Origin: Qingshengfaniella alkalisoli
GTDB lineage: Bacteria; Pseudomonadota; Alphaproteobacteria; Rhodobacterales; Rhodobacteraceae
Length of the DNA stretch: 64,000 nucleotides
NCBI RefSeq assembly: GCF_007855645.1
Contig: NZ_CP042265.1
Coordinates: 1-64,000 of the forward strand
Reading direction: 5' to 3'
In this document: positions 27,347-36,089 of the stretch, piece by piece
How positions within the stretch are numbered: position 1 is the first letter of the stretch
How the letters are laid out: each line of letters opens with the position of its first letter
Notes under the pieces: model-generated
What the model was told of the DNA's origin: nothing
Seen by the model: the letters and a program-made list of their open reading frames with translations, nothing else
Databases searched by the model: none
Position numbers and translations under genes: made by a program

Positions 27347-28363
27347 ATGATCGCACTAACAAACAGCGGCGTCCGCTGGGGTATCCTCGGCTGCGGTGAA
27401 GTCACCGAGGTAAAGAGCGGACCAGCTTTGCAGAAAGCTCACCGGTCGCATGTTGATTGTGTGATGCGCCGTGACGCCGAAAAAGCGGCTGACTATGCCG
27501 AGCGCCACGGGATCAACCGCTGGACATCAAGTGCGGAGAAGCTGCTCGCCGATCCGGCTCTGACCGCCATCTACATCGCCACCCCGCCCGCGTCGCACGC
27601 GAAATATGCAATCGAAGCCCTTGAAGCGGGAAAGGATGTGTTGGTCGAAAAGCCGATGGCGCTTACGACTGCGGACTGCGACGCCATGATCGCTGCGTCC
27701 CGCGAAACCGGCAAAAAACTTTGCATCGCCTATTATCGCCGCGCGCTCCCCCGGTTCCAGAAGTTTCGCCAGATCATCGACGACGGGCTGATCGGCGCAC
27801 CCAGACTGGTGGAAGTCCGAGACTTTCGGACTTTGGATGCCGGACCCAGCCAATCATGGAAACTGGATCCGGCCATTGGCGGCGGCGGGCTATTTGCTGA
27901 TACGCAAAGCCACACGCTTGATTGGTTGGCGCATGTGTTCGGAGATCCCCTATCCGTCAGCGGGATCACCAAGCGGCAATCCGGTGCCTATGCCGCTGAA
28001 GATTTCGTCAGCTTCCAGATCGAATTCGATGGCGTTGCCGCTGTTGGTCTGTGCGCCTACGCGTCTGCCGAGAGCCACGAAACCGTCATCATTCATGGCA
28101 GCGAAGGGCGCGCTGAAATGAGCTTCTTTCGTCCTTCTCGCATAGCGCTGAGCTGCGGCGATCGAACAGAGCTGATCGACCATTCCGATCCGGCCCATGT
28201 TCATCAACCGCTTGTTCAGCAGGTGGTCAATCATTTCCTCGGCGAGGGACCGAACCCCTGCGACGGACAGGTGGGGCGTCGGGTAACAGTGATGCTCGAA
28301 GACATTTACAGAGCGGCGGGTGGCGCCCAAGGTCGGGGCGAAAGACGTCAGTTGTCACGGTAG
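27347..28363 (+). CDS. Gfo/Idh/MocA-family oxidoreductase
   Basis: NAD(P)-dependent dehydrogenase acting on a sugar or cyclitol, about 338 residues. The Rossmann motif WGILGCGEVTE is at the N-terminus, IYIATPPASHAKYAIEAL and the signature VEKPMALTTADCDAM follow, and the C-terminal substrate domain includes a conserved GGGGLFADTQSHTLDWLAHVFG stretch (split as GGGGLFADTQSH, TLDWLAHVF) holding the catalytic-region His/Asp. It lies upstream of an oppositely oriented aldehyde dehydrogenase, LacI regulator and YihS-like isomerase, so a sugar catabolic role is likely. The exact substrate cannot be told. Confidence 0.85.
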   Translation: MIALTNSGVRWGILGCGEVTEVKSGPALQKAHRSHVDCVMRRDAEKAADYAERHGINRWTSSAEKLLADPALTAIYIATPPASHAKYAIEALEAGKDVLVEKPMALTTADCDAMIAASRETGKKLCIAYYRRALPRFQKFRQIIDDGLIGAPRLVEVRDFRTLDAGPSQSWKLDPAIGGGGLFADTQSHTLDWLAHVFGDPLSVSGITKRQSGAYAAEDFVSFQIEFDGVAAVGLCAYASAESHETVIIHGSEGRAEMSFFRPSRIALSCGDRTELIDHSDPAHVHQPLVQQVVNHFLGEGPNPCDGQVGRRVTVMLEDIYRAAGGAQGRGERRQLSR

Positions 28364-28980
28364 GGTTACGCGATCAAGGCGCGGGACCGCGCACCTTTCT
28401 TCGTCAAACCACATTGGCTGCCGCTATGCGGGTATTGAATGCTTCCGTCCAAAGACCTCTGCATGAGGTTCTGCCTGTTTGTGACGCGGTGACGGTTCCA
28501 TCCCACTGGTCCGCCGATGTTCCGGCGGCTGCGATGCGAGCGTGTTTTGGGCTATGTGATGCCGGGGTTTCCCGCGATCCGCACACCGACGCCTTGGGTT
28601 TTGACGAAGATGTCTTGGCTTTGATCGTAAGCCTCCGAGGGTGGCCATCCTGTCTCGGGATCGATGCGATGGTAAATCTGCCCTTATGTTCGACTTGATC
28701 AACCGTCCTCAAATCGAAGTTCTTTCCGCTGCCGATGGTGAGCGCACGCGCTGACCTCGCCGTGGTATTCGCCGGAGGGTTACGCTTTGACACTTGAAGG
28801 CTATGAACCGCAATTCGGATCAAGCGAGCCTCGCCGCAACGGCTCAGCGGTTGTTGATCCAGCAGCCGTCTGCAACCCCGCATATCTGGATCACTGGAAA
28901 ACCAGCCTTCCGTGGCAGAAAATGAAACAGTCCCCCGCGCGTGGGAGCATCCGGTTCACGCACGAGAGGCCTCCTTGGCT
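28364..28980. other. 617-base region without a convincing gene
   Basis: ORFs of 80-160 codons exist on both strands (for example 28404-28883 minus), but their translations are low-complexity arginine- and serine-rich and none resembles a known family. It separates the Gfo/Idh/MocA gene from the aldehyde dehydrogenase. A decayed gene is possible. Confidence 0.45.
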
Positions 28981-30420
28981 TCAGGCTTCCTTGCGTGTCA
29001 CAAGACGTGTTTCCAGATAGGCTTCGATGGCTTCGGTCCCGCCTTCGGTGCCATAGCCGGAATCTTTCGTGCCTCCGAAGGGCAGTTCCGGCAGGCCGAA
29101 ACCATTGTGGTTCACCGCAACGATGCCAGCTTCCAGGTCTTCCGAAAGGCGATCCGCTGTGTTGTTCGATCCAGTGAAGCCATAAGCCGCAAGACCGTAG
29201 GGCAGTCGGTTTGCCTCTGAAATGGCGTCATCAATGGTCGAGAAGCGGTTGATGATCGCAAGCGGGCCGAACGGTTCTTCATTCATCACGCGCGCCGCGG
29301 TGGGGACGTCGGTCAACACCGTGGGCTCAAAAAACCAGCCCTTGTTGCCGATACGCCGCCCGCCGGTCGCCAGCTTGGCACCAGATTGAACAGCGTCTTC
29401 GATGAGTTCTTCGAGTGCGGGGATACGGCGATCATTGGCGAGCGGTCCCATTTCCGTTCCCGGTTCCATCCCGTTCCCGATTTTTGTCTGCCCGACGATC
29501 GTGGCAAAGTCTTTCGCAAACTGATCGGCAACTTCGTCTTCAACAAGAAACCTCGTTGGCGAAACGCAAATCTGGCCCGCGTTCCGGATTTTCGTTTTTG
29601 CGAGAAGCGAGGTGACGTTTTCCAGATCGGCGTCCTTGGTGATAACCACGGGCCCATGACCACCAAGTTCCATCGTCACGGGTTTCATATGCTGCCCGGC
29701 TAGGGCTGCGAGATGTTTGCCCACGGGAGTGGAACCGGTGAAAGACACCTTGCGAATGACGGGATGCGGGATGAGGTACTCGGAAATCTCTGCTGGCACG
29801 CCAAACACCAGATTGACGACGCCAACGGGCACACCTGCGTCATGAAATGCCTGGATCAGCTGCGCGGGAGCGGCCGGCGTTTCTTCGGGTGCTTTCACAA
29901 TGATTGAGCAGCCGGCGGCGAGTGCTCCGGACAGTTTCCGCACCACCTGATTGATCGGAAAGTTCCATGGGGTGAATGCTGCAACCGGGCCGACCGGTTT
30001 TTTCACCGCGACTTGGGTGATGCCGGCTGCACGGGCGGGAATGATCTTGCTGGTGACCCGGCGTCCCTCTTCTGCGAACCAGTCGATCATGTCTGCGGCG
30101 GCTGCGGCCTCGCCGATCGCCTGGTCGAGCGGTTTGCCTTGTTCCATCGTGAGGAGCGGCCCGATGGCCTCTGCACGTTCCCGCATCAGCCCAGCGGCGC
30201 GGCGCATGATCTGGTAGCGTTCGAAAGCAGGGGTGCGCCGCCAGATATCGAAGCCACTTCTTGCCGCTTCGAGCGCCTCATCAAGATCGTCAATTCCGGC
30301 ATGGGCAACCGTTCCGATCACTTCTTCAGTGGCGGGGTTGATCACGTCGATGGTGCGTCCGCGTGTTGCGTCTCGCCAGACACCCGCGATGAAGAGTTTC
30401 GTGCTTGGATAGGATGTCAT
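28981..30420 (-). CDS. NAD(P)-dependent aldehyde dehydrogenase (semialdehyde type)
   Basis: Aldehyde dehydrogenase of 479 residues related to succinate- or 2-oxoglutarate-semialdehyde dehydrogenases. Visible are AAFTPWNFPINQVVRKL (cofactor region), FTGSTPVGKHL, the base in MELGGHGPVV and the nucleophile in NAGQICVSPTRF. It diverges from the LacI regulator across a 262-base region that contains AACGATTG twice (30520-30527, 30641-30648). With the nearby Gfo/Idh/MocA enzyme and YihS-like isomerase it may oxidise an aldehyde produced by sugar breakdown, such as sulfolactaldehyde or 2-oxoglutarate semialdehyde. This is inference from context. Confidence 0.87.
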   Translation of the reverse strand: MTSYPSTKLFIAGVWRDATRGRTIDVINPATEEVIGTVAHAGIDDLDEALEAARSGFDIWRRTPAFERYQIMRRAAGLMRERAEAIGPLLTMEQGKPLDQAIGEAAAAADMIDWFAEEGRRVTSKIIPARAAGITQVAVKKPVGPVAAFTPWNFPINQVVRKLSGALAAGCSIIVKAPEETPAAPAQLIQAFHDAGVPVGVVNLVFGVPAEISEYLIPHPVIRKVSFTGSTPVGKHLAALAGQHMKPVTMELGGHGPVVITKDADLENVTSLLAKTKIRNAGQICVSPTRFLVEDEVADQFAKDFATIVGQTKIGNGMEPGTEMGPLANDRRIPALEELIEDAVQSGAKLATGGRRIGNKGWFFEPTVLTDVPTAARVMNEEPFGPLAIINRFSTIDDAISEANRLPYGLAAYGFTGSNNTADRLSEDLEAGIVAVNHNGFGLPELPFGGTKDSGYGTEGGTEAIEAYLETRLVTRKEA

Positions 30421-30682
30421 GGAAGGCCTCTCTTCAGTTGAGTAAGCGCGCTCGGTTTGCCATGTGATTGTGGCCCAGGTGCGGCATAATCTGTGATCCA
30501 GTTTGGTGAAGTCGATTATAACGATTGTTTTTCCTTCTTCTACCGGTGGCTGACCAAGTTTGGAACATTAATATAAGTTTTATCAAATTAATAATTGCGT
30601 TGTCTGTGTTGTTAGATGCACGGCTGGCATTGCTATTTTAAACGATTGAGCATATCATCATGCGAACTGTAAGGGGACAGGG
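30421..30682. promoter_or_regulatory. Divergent promoter region between aldehyde dehydrogenase and LacI regulator
   Basis: A 262-base AT-rich spacer. AACGATTG occurs at 30520-30527, near the aldehyde dehydrogenase, and at 30641-30648, near lacI. Each could be part of an operator for the LacI protein, since LacI-family sites centre on CG. No full palindrome was resolved. Confidence 0.3.
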
Positions 30683-31696
30683 ATGATGCAGGTCAACGGA
30701 GGTGCTCGACCGACGCAGCGTACCATCGCCGAACGCGCTGGCGTGTCCGTGGCGGCTGTATCGCGCGCGCTGGCGGACGATCCGAAGATTGCCGAACACA
30801 CCCGTGCACAGATCAAGGAGATTGCGGCACAGATTGGCTATATCCCCGACCGCGCCGCGCAGCGGCTGCGCACGGGTCGCACGCAGGTCATCAATTTGAT
30901 CCTGCCGCCGCATGAAGAGATTTTCGGGTTCGGAACGTCGTTGATCAGCGGTATCTCCCGTGCGCTTTCTGCGACGTCATATCACCTGGTCGTGACACCG
31001 GATTTCGGGCTGGAAGAACAGGGAAACGTGATCGAAAGGGTCGTGCAGAACCGGCTTGCTGACGGGATTATTTTCTCCCGGACGGCGCCGCACGATCGAC
31101 GGGTGCGGTATTTGCTCGAAGCGGATTTTCCATTCATCTGCCATGGACGCACAGAACTTGCCACGCCACATCCATATGTCGATTTTGATAATTTCGAGTT
31201 TGCACGGCAGGCCACAGAACAACTGGTTGGATCGGGCGCGGAACGATTGGCCATCGTGCTGCCGCCCGAAAACCTGACGTTTCGGCAACATCTTTTGCAC
31301 GGTTTCATGACGGCGGTGCGTGCTGTCGGCGTCGCTCATGAGATTGTAGACAGTGTTTCACTGGATAGTGATGCCGCTGCGCTTAAGTCCGCGATGCAGG
31401 ACCGCTTTCACGCTGGGTCTCCGCCGGACGGGCTCGTGTGCCCGGGCGAAATGGCTGGGCTCGCGGCGCTTGCGGCGGTTCAGGATACGGGGCTGGTGCC
31501 GGGTCGGGATGTCAAACTGGTGATCAAACAAGCATCTGGAGTTTTTGATTTGGTGCGCCCCAAGGTCGGTAGCCTTTATGAAGATCTCGAAGGCGCGGGA
31601 TTTGAACTCGCCACCCGGCTACTACGCCGGATCGCTGGCGAACCCGTAGAGTCGCTTCAACACGTTCAACGGGTCCTTGGGGCGCCGGGTCGTTAG
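30683..31696 (+). CDS. LacI-family transcriptional regulator
   Basis: A 337-residue repressor. The N-terminal helix-turn-helix (TQRTIAERAGVSVAAVSRAL) and hinge helix (IPDRAAQRLRTGRT) are typical of LacI/GalR proteins, followed by a periplasmic-binding-protein-like effector domain. The longer effector region has LILPPHEEIFGFGTSLISGI. GGGGACAGGG precedes the start. It stands between a divergent aldehyde dehydrogenase and a co-directional isomerase only 26 bases downstream, so a sugar-derived effector controlling both directions is likely. Confidence 0.9.
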   Translation: MMQVNGGARPTQRTIAERAGVSVAAVSRALADDPKIAEHTRAQIKEIAAQIGYIPDRAAQRLRTGRTQVINLILPPHEEIFGFGTSLISGISRALSATSYHLVVTPDFGLEEQGNVIERVVQNRLADGIIFSRTAPHDRRVRYLLEADFPFICHGRTELATPHPYVDFDNFEFARQATEQLVGSGAERLAIVLPPENLTFRQHLLHGFMTAVRAVGVAHEIVDSVSLDSDAAALKSAMQDRFHAGSPPDGLVCPGEMAGLAALAAVQDTGLVPGRDVKLVIKQASGVFDLVRPKVGSLYEDLEGAGFELATRLLRRIAGEPVESLQHVQRVLGAPGR

Positions 31697-31722
31697 AAAC
31701 ATTTCAAGCAAGGGCAGGGAAC

Positions 31723-32955
31723 ATGAGAAAGCCAGCACTCGGGCCGAATGAGAGTGATACACCATGGCTTCAGGCGGAGCAGCATCGCGCGTATCTGCGC
31801 GTGGATGCGCAGCGACAGGTCGAATTTTTCCGCAGCTCGTTTCGTTCTGAAGGCGGATTCCATAGCTTGGACAGGATTGGCCGTCCGCTTCCGGAGTTGC
31901 CTCAATATCTGCATTCAAACGCACGCATGGTTCATTCCTTCGTGCTGGCCAAGCTGGCAGGGTTTGATGACTGTGACCGCTTCATCGACCACGGGATGCA
32001 GTATATCCGTCAGTGTCATCACGATCCCGATCATGGTGGATATCTTTGGGCGGTGAATGACCGTGACGTGTGCGATGATCGCAAACTGGCCTATGGTCAT
32101 GTGTTTGTGCTGCTGGCCGCCGCCAGCGCGCACGCGGCCGGTCATCCCGATGCGATGGCGTTGCTTGATGACGTCGATGGTATTCTGGACCGATACTTCT
32201 GGGAAGACGACGTGGGGCGTTTTTGCGACGAGTGGAACCGTGACTGGGCACCGTTTTCCACCTATCGCGGCATGAACGCCAATATGCACGGCACGGAAGC
32301 GCTGCTCGCGGCCTTTGAGGCTACCGGGCGCGAGAAGTACCTGAAGCGTGCCGGACGGATTCTCGATTTCTTCATCAATACCATCGCGCGTTCCGAGAAC
32401 TGGCGTTTGCCCGAGCACTACGACGCGTCCTGGCAGATCGACCGGAACTATAGTGAAGATCCGATGTTTCGGCCGCCCGGAACCACGCCTGGCCATTCCT
32501 TTGAACTGGCGCGGTTGCTTTTGCAGTACGGGGAGTTGGTTGGCAGACCCGCCGGAGAACATTTGCAATCAGCGCGCAATCTTGCCTATCGCGCGTTGGA
32601 AGATGCGTGGGACCACGAACGCGGCGGGTTTGTCTACACCCTCGATTTCAGCGGCACACCTGACATCCGGGACCGCTATTGGTGGCCCGTGACCGAGGCC
32701 ATCGGCGTTTTGGCGGCATTCCTGAAATCCGATCCTACGCCGGAAGACGAAATCTGGTATCGCCGCGTCTGGGCATTCGCTGATGCCCATCTTGTTGACC
32801 ATGAATACGGCGGGTGGTTCCACGAGCTAGATGCGGACAATCACCCTTCTGATGGGCAGTTCGTCGGAAAGCCGGACATCTATCACTCATTGCAAGCGGC
32901 GTTGCTGCCACTGACGCGGAATGTGTCCGGCTGCTACCGGGGAGAAATATGCTAG
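31723..32955 (+). CDS. AGE-family sugar isomerase, YihS-like
   Basis: N-acylglucosamine 2-epimerase (AGE) superfamily protein of 410 residues, an alpha/alpha toroid that interconverts an aldose and ketose. Stretches such as YRGMNANMHGTEALL, EHYDASWQIDRNYSEDP, GTTPGHSFELARLLLQYG and HELDADNHPSDGQFVGKPDI match, from memory, the Escherichia coli YihS pattern, including the histidines of the active site. YihS-type enzymes isomerise mannose/fructose or sulfoquinovose/sulfofructose. It follows the LacI gene by 26 bases with AGGGAAC before the ATG. The sulfosugar option fits an aldehyde dehydrogenase nearby, but no kinase, aldolase or transaldolase is present, so substrate remains open. Confidence 0.85.
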   Translation: MRKPALGPNESDTPWLQAEQHRAYLRVDAQRQVEFFRSSFRSEGGFHSLDRIGRPLPELPQYLHSNARMVHSFVLAKLAGFDDCDRFIDHGMQYIRQCHHDPDHGGYLWAVNDRDVCDDRKLAYGHVFVLLAAASAHAAGHPDAMALLDDVDGILDRYFWEDDVGRFCDEWNRDWAPFSTYRGMNANMHGTEALLAAFEATGREKYLKRAGRILDFFINTIARSENWRLPEHYDASWQIDRNYSEDPMFRPPGTTPGHSFELARLLLQYGELVGRPAGEHLQSARNLAYRALEDAWDHERGGFVYTLDFSGTPDIRDRYWWPVTEAIGVLAAFLKSDPTPEDEIWYRRVWAFADAHLVDHEYGGWFHELDADNHPSDGQFVGKPDIYHSLQAALLPLTRNVSGCYRGEIC

Positions 32956-33212
32956 GCTTGGAGGCCGGGTGCTGGTCGAGGTGAAGGAACCGACCAATGA
33001 ACACATGTTGAAGATAGCCAAAATTAGCTGACGGTGAGACACCCCCTGCAGAGATCATTCTTACCGCGCCGTTGACAAGGCTGGATCGCGAGCAATGGGA
33101 ACGAACACGCCGCGGTGGGCAATCTCGGTAGAAGCGGGATGATGGCTCTGCGTTGTTGAAGACCGTTGAGTGTGTTGGCCGTCCATACGGGTCAACCCGG
33201 AGCAAGTTTTGC

Positions 33213-33965
33213 CTATAGCGACACCAGCCCTCGGGTCATGGCCAAGGCCAACGCTTGTTCCTGCTGATGTGTCCCCATTGCCTTGCAGGCGCGATCCAGG
33301 AGATGACGAACCTGAGCGTCTTGCAGAATCATGTGATCCGCGATCTGCTGTGTACTCATCCCAAGCCCCATATAGCTGAGCACATCCTTTTCCCGTGAAG
33401 ACAGGCTGTCATAGGGAAAGCCCCAGACCCAGCCCTGCGTCGGGTGCTCTCCGGGCGGATCAAGGTTTTGGGACAGCAGGGCGGAAACGACCGAAAAGGC
33501 CCGTGCCGTCCCTGCGCCGAACAGATGGGTGGGATCGTCCTCGGTACTGAGAACCACGCATTTCTCGACGCCGTTGTCGCGCCAGTTCTGGCTCATGAAG
33601 TAGCGATACCGGTAGGATATCAGGCTGTCATGTAACTGGGCTGACTGCGGGTCGCCAATATGACTGCGCCGGGCCTTCTCCACCGAGTAGAGCTTGGTCC
33701 GGCGTCTCGCCAGCGCCGCATGGAGGATGGGATCGACCGTATAGAGGCCTGCGTCTTCGTATTCTACCAACCAGCTCATCTCCATTGAGCTACGCATCCA
33801 CGCGACATTGTTGGTGCCTTCAAGTAAAGCCCCGGCATTCACGGCTTTCGCCCCGATCTTGTGTGCGACCTTGACCACGCCCGGCCAGGTATCCCCCAGA
33901 GCGCGGGCATCGGTCAGAAGATCAACGGAATCAATTAACAGATTGGCAAAGCGGGTACGAAACAT
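33213..33965 (-). CDS. Orphan LuxR-family regulator
   Basis: A 250-residue protein with an N-terminal autoinducer-binding-like domain (about 30-165; segments NVAWMRSSMEMSWLVEYEDA and SQNWRDNGVEKCVV) and a C-terminal LuxR helix-turn-helix (LSSREKDVLSYMGLGMSTQQ, about 188 on). No acyl-homoserine-lactone synthase is encoded in the window, making it a LuxR solo. Many roseobacters carry such orphans. It stands alone between low-content spacers of about 260 bases, so its targets cannot be guessed from context. Confidence 0.82.
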   Translation of the reverse strand: MFRTRFANLLIDSVDLLTDARALGDTWPGVVKVAHKIGAKAVNAGALLEGTNNVAWMRSSMEMSWLVEYEDAGLYTVDPILHAALARRRTKLYSVEKARRSHIGDPQSAQLHDSLISYRYRYFMSQNWRDNGVEKCVVLSTEDDPTHLFGAGTARAFSVVSALLSQNLDPPGEHPTQGWVWGFPYDSLSSREKDVLSYMGLGMSTQQIADHMILQDAQVRHLLDRACKAMGTHQQEQALALAMTRGLVSL

Positions 33966-34233
33966 GGAAACCGGTTACTGTGGCGGCGGATGTATCCTTA
34001 CCACAAGACGCTTGCGTGGCACAGCGGAAGTATGTCCCCTCAATCTTGGATATATCTTTGAGCATCGCAGTTACCCGAGGGCAGGTCGATTCGTCCTAGG
34101 GCAGCGCGAAATGAGCCAGCCGTTTCGTTCAGTTTGGCAATCCCATTTGCTCGACCGCATATTGGCATAATCGTTGGCCGCTACGTCTATGAAACTGAGA
34201 ACCGACATCTTCGGCGGCAAGGTGGGGTGTTTA

Positions 34234-34926
34234 TTACTTGGCAGGGCTGTTTGCCGAGTGATGTGCGCGTGTGTCCAGTGCGGAAGGGTTGCGAATGACT
34301 ATCTGTTTTTGCCTTACTTCAACGATACCGGCTTTGCGCAGCTCACCAAGTACCTTGTTGATCGTCTGTCGTGAGCACCCGACGACTTGGGCAAGGTAAG
34401 TTTGGCTCTCATGTATCGTCGGTCCGTTGAGTGACAACTGCCGTAAATAGCTGCAAATTCGTTGTTCAACCGGTTGTAGCGTGTCCACCGACTTGAACAT
34501 GCTGTCACGCGACATGGTCGCCGCGAAGGAACGAGCTACATTTCGGATGAACAATCTGTGCTGCATCATCTGATAGAGATGTTCAGTGGTCGTATGGAGT
34601 ACCGTGGTATTCGACTGCGCGACGCAGGTCGCAGCGCAGGACACTTCTGCCAGTGCCTCGGCTTCACCGACTGTTTCACCCTTTCGCGCGTGGTGGATGA
34701 TTGCACGTTCACCATCAGCGGTGAGATAGGAAATCTCGACGATTCCTTCGGCCACCAGAAACATGCCTGCGAACGGGTGCCCCTGAGAGATCACCTCTTT
34801 GGCAGTCTGGTAGTTGCGAACCGTGCAGCGGTTCAGGAACTCTTTGCGAACATCAACAGGTAAATCACTGAGCAGGTCACATTTGAGTAGATTTGGAAAC
34901 CGTTGTGAGTTGTGCATTATGTTCAT
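34234..34926 (-). CDS. Crp/Fnr-family transcriptional regulator
   Basis: A 230-residue regulator with an N-terminal cyclic-nucleotide-binding-type barrel (FAGMFLVAEGIVEISYLTAD and RKGETVGEAEALAE) and a C-terminal winged helix (YLAQVVGCSRQTINKVLGEL). It lacks the N-terminal cysteine cluster of oxygen-sensing FNR proteins, and the cAMP-contact Arg-Ser is not evident, so the signal is unknown. Start at 34926 is favoured over 34971 by family length. It is convergent with nothing and ends near spacer DNA; its operator and targets were not identified. Confidence 0.8.
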   Translation of the reverse strand: MNIMHNSQRFPNLLKCDLLSDLPVDVRKEFLNRCTVRNYQTAKEVISQGHPFAGMFLVAEGIVEISYLTADGERAIIHHARKGETVGEAEALAEVSCAATCVAQSNTTVLHTTTEHLYQMMQHRLFIRNVARSFAATMSRDSMFKSVDTLQPVEQRICSYLRQLSLNGPTIHESQTYLAQVVGCSRQTINKVLGELRKAGIVEVRQKQIVIRNPSALDTRAHHSANSPAK

Positions 34927-35067
34927 CCGGCCGGTATCTCTATGGATACAAGCAAGCTTCGAACTTGGCAAATGCTTAGCTTTTGGGCTGGACGCGCTGC
35001 AGAACAGACTGGGTCCAGGACCGCCACCGGACGGAGTTTTGACCGACAGTTGGCTATCTCGAAGATC

Positions 35068-35928
35068 TTAGGCGACGGCCTTGCGATAGAGGTGCCATGT
35101 CGCGTGCCCCAATACAGGCAGCGCCACGATCAGACCAAGAAGAGCCGGGATGGAGCCGATCAGAAGCGAGGCAGCAACAATCAGCCCCCACGCCGCGGCG
35201 GGGCCGGGATTGCGCATGACGACCTTGCTGGAGGTGACGACCGCCATTGGAAGTCCGACCTTGCGATCCAGCAGAAGCGGGAAGGAAACGAAGCTGATCA
35301 TCAGCACAGCGACCGCGAAGCAGAATCCGACAGCCGTGCCAGCAATGATCATCCACCATCCAGCACCTGTGCTCAGTGTGTCGAACAGGAACGCGCCCAG
35401 AGATGGCGGCGGGCGTAAACCGATGGTTTGTGCATAGATGGCGTTGGCGGCGAACAGCCAAGCCACGAATATCGCGAACAGCCAAAGGCCCAAAGCGAGG
35501 ATCGCGCCGAAGCTTGGCGACCTGATGACGTCAAAAACGGCAAACCAGCTGGTGGGTTCGTCAGCTTCGCGGCGACGGCTCATTTCGTACATGCCGACCG
35601 CGGCGACAGGACCGACCAAGGCGAAGCCCGAGATAACGGGAAAAATCAGGTGGAAAAGGTTTCCCTGGAATGCCAAGAACGCTAGGCATATGCCGATGAT
35701 CGGGTACAGCACGCAAATCGTGATCACATCGGACCGGAAGGACTTGAAGTCCTCGTATCCCAACCGCAATGCGTCGCGCAGGTCATCCATGCAAAGCGTT
35801 TTGACTTCGGGCGGGGCACGCTCGATGTCGCTGCCCACGCTTTGCGCCATTTCGCCAAGATGGCTTCCCGTGGCCGATACGTGGCTCGCGGTCCATGACA
35901 GCGGATTTCCGATCGTCTTGTTGGCCAT
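35068..35928 (-). CDS. DUF2189-type integral membrane protein
   Basis: A 286-residue inner-membrane protein with about six hydrophobic segments (first around 67-90, TICVLYPIIGICLAFLAF; others at roughly 95, 150, 200, 220 and 255). The start of the conserved domain, DALRLGYEDFKSFRSD, and the overall pattern match DUF2189, a family of unknown function. The start at 35928 has GGAGGG eight bases upstream and replaces a longer ORF start. It lies downstream of the purine permease on the same strand but beyond a strong hairpin, so it is probably a separate unit. Confidence 0.72.
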   Translation of the reverse strand: MANKTIGNPLSWTASHVSATGSHLGEMAQSVGSDIERAPPEVKTLCMDDLRDALRLGYEDFKSFRSDVITICVLYPIIGICLAFLAFQGNLFHLIFPVISGFALVGPVAAVGMYEMSRRREADEPTSWFAVFDVIRSPSFGAILALGLWLFAIFVAWLFAANAIYAQTIGLRPPPSLGAFLFDTLSTGAGWWMIIAGTAVGFCFAVAVLMISFVSFPLLLDRKVGLPMAVVTSSKVVMRNPGPAAAWGLIVAASLLIGSIPALLGLIVALPVLGHATWHLYRKAVA

Positions 35929-36052
35929 GCCTTGCCCTCCGAGAGATGAGGGCCCGGACCTGTTCGGTCGTTCGCCGCAGGTCTGGCCCGGGCCGATAAA
36001 CAAAGACTAGCAGAGAAGAGGCGGTTGCAGGATCACAATTTCTTGCAATCGT

Positions 36053-36084
36053 GGAGGGAGGCGACGGTAATGTCGCCTCCCTCC
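36053..36084. terminator. Perfect 13-bp hairpin after the purine permease
   Basis: GGAGGGAGGCGAC (36053-36065) and GTCGCCTCCCTCC (36072-36084) form a flawless stem with a six-base loop, just downstream of the permease stop. There is no T-run on either side, so it may protect the 3' end or assist Rho-type termination. Confidence 0.65.
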
Positions 36085-36089
36085 AGTTA

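Noticed and set aside
28404-28883. A 159-codon minus-strand ORF in the gap before the aldehyde dehydrogenase
   Set aside because: The composition is low-complexity and no family is recognisable; plus-strand frames are equally open.
33213-33965. A complete quorum-sensing pair
   Set aside because: Only the LuxR-type regulator is present; no LuxI homologue was found on either strand within the window.
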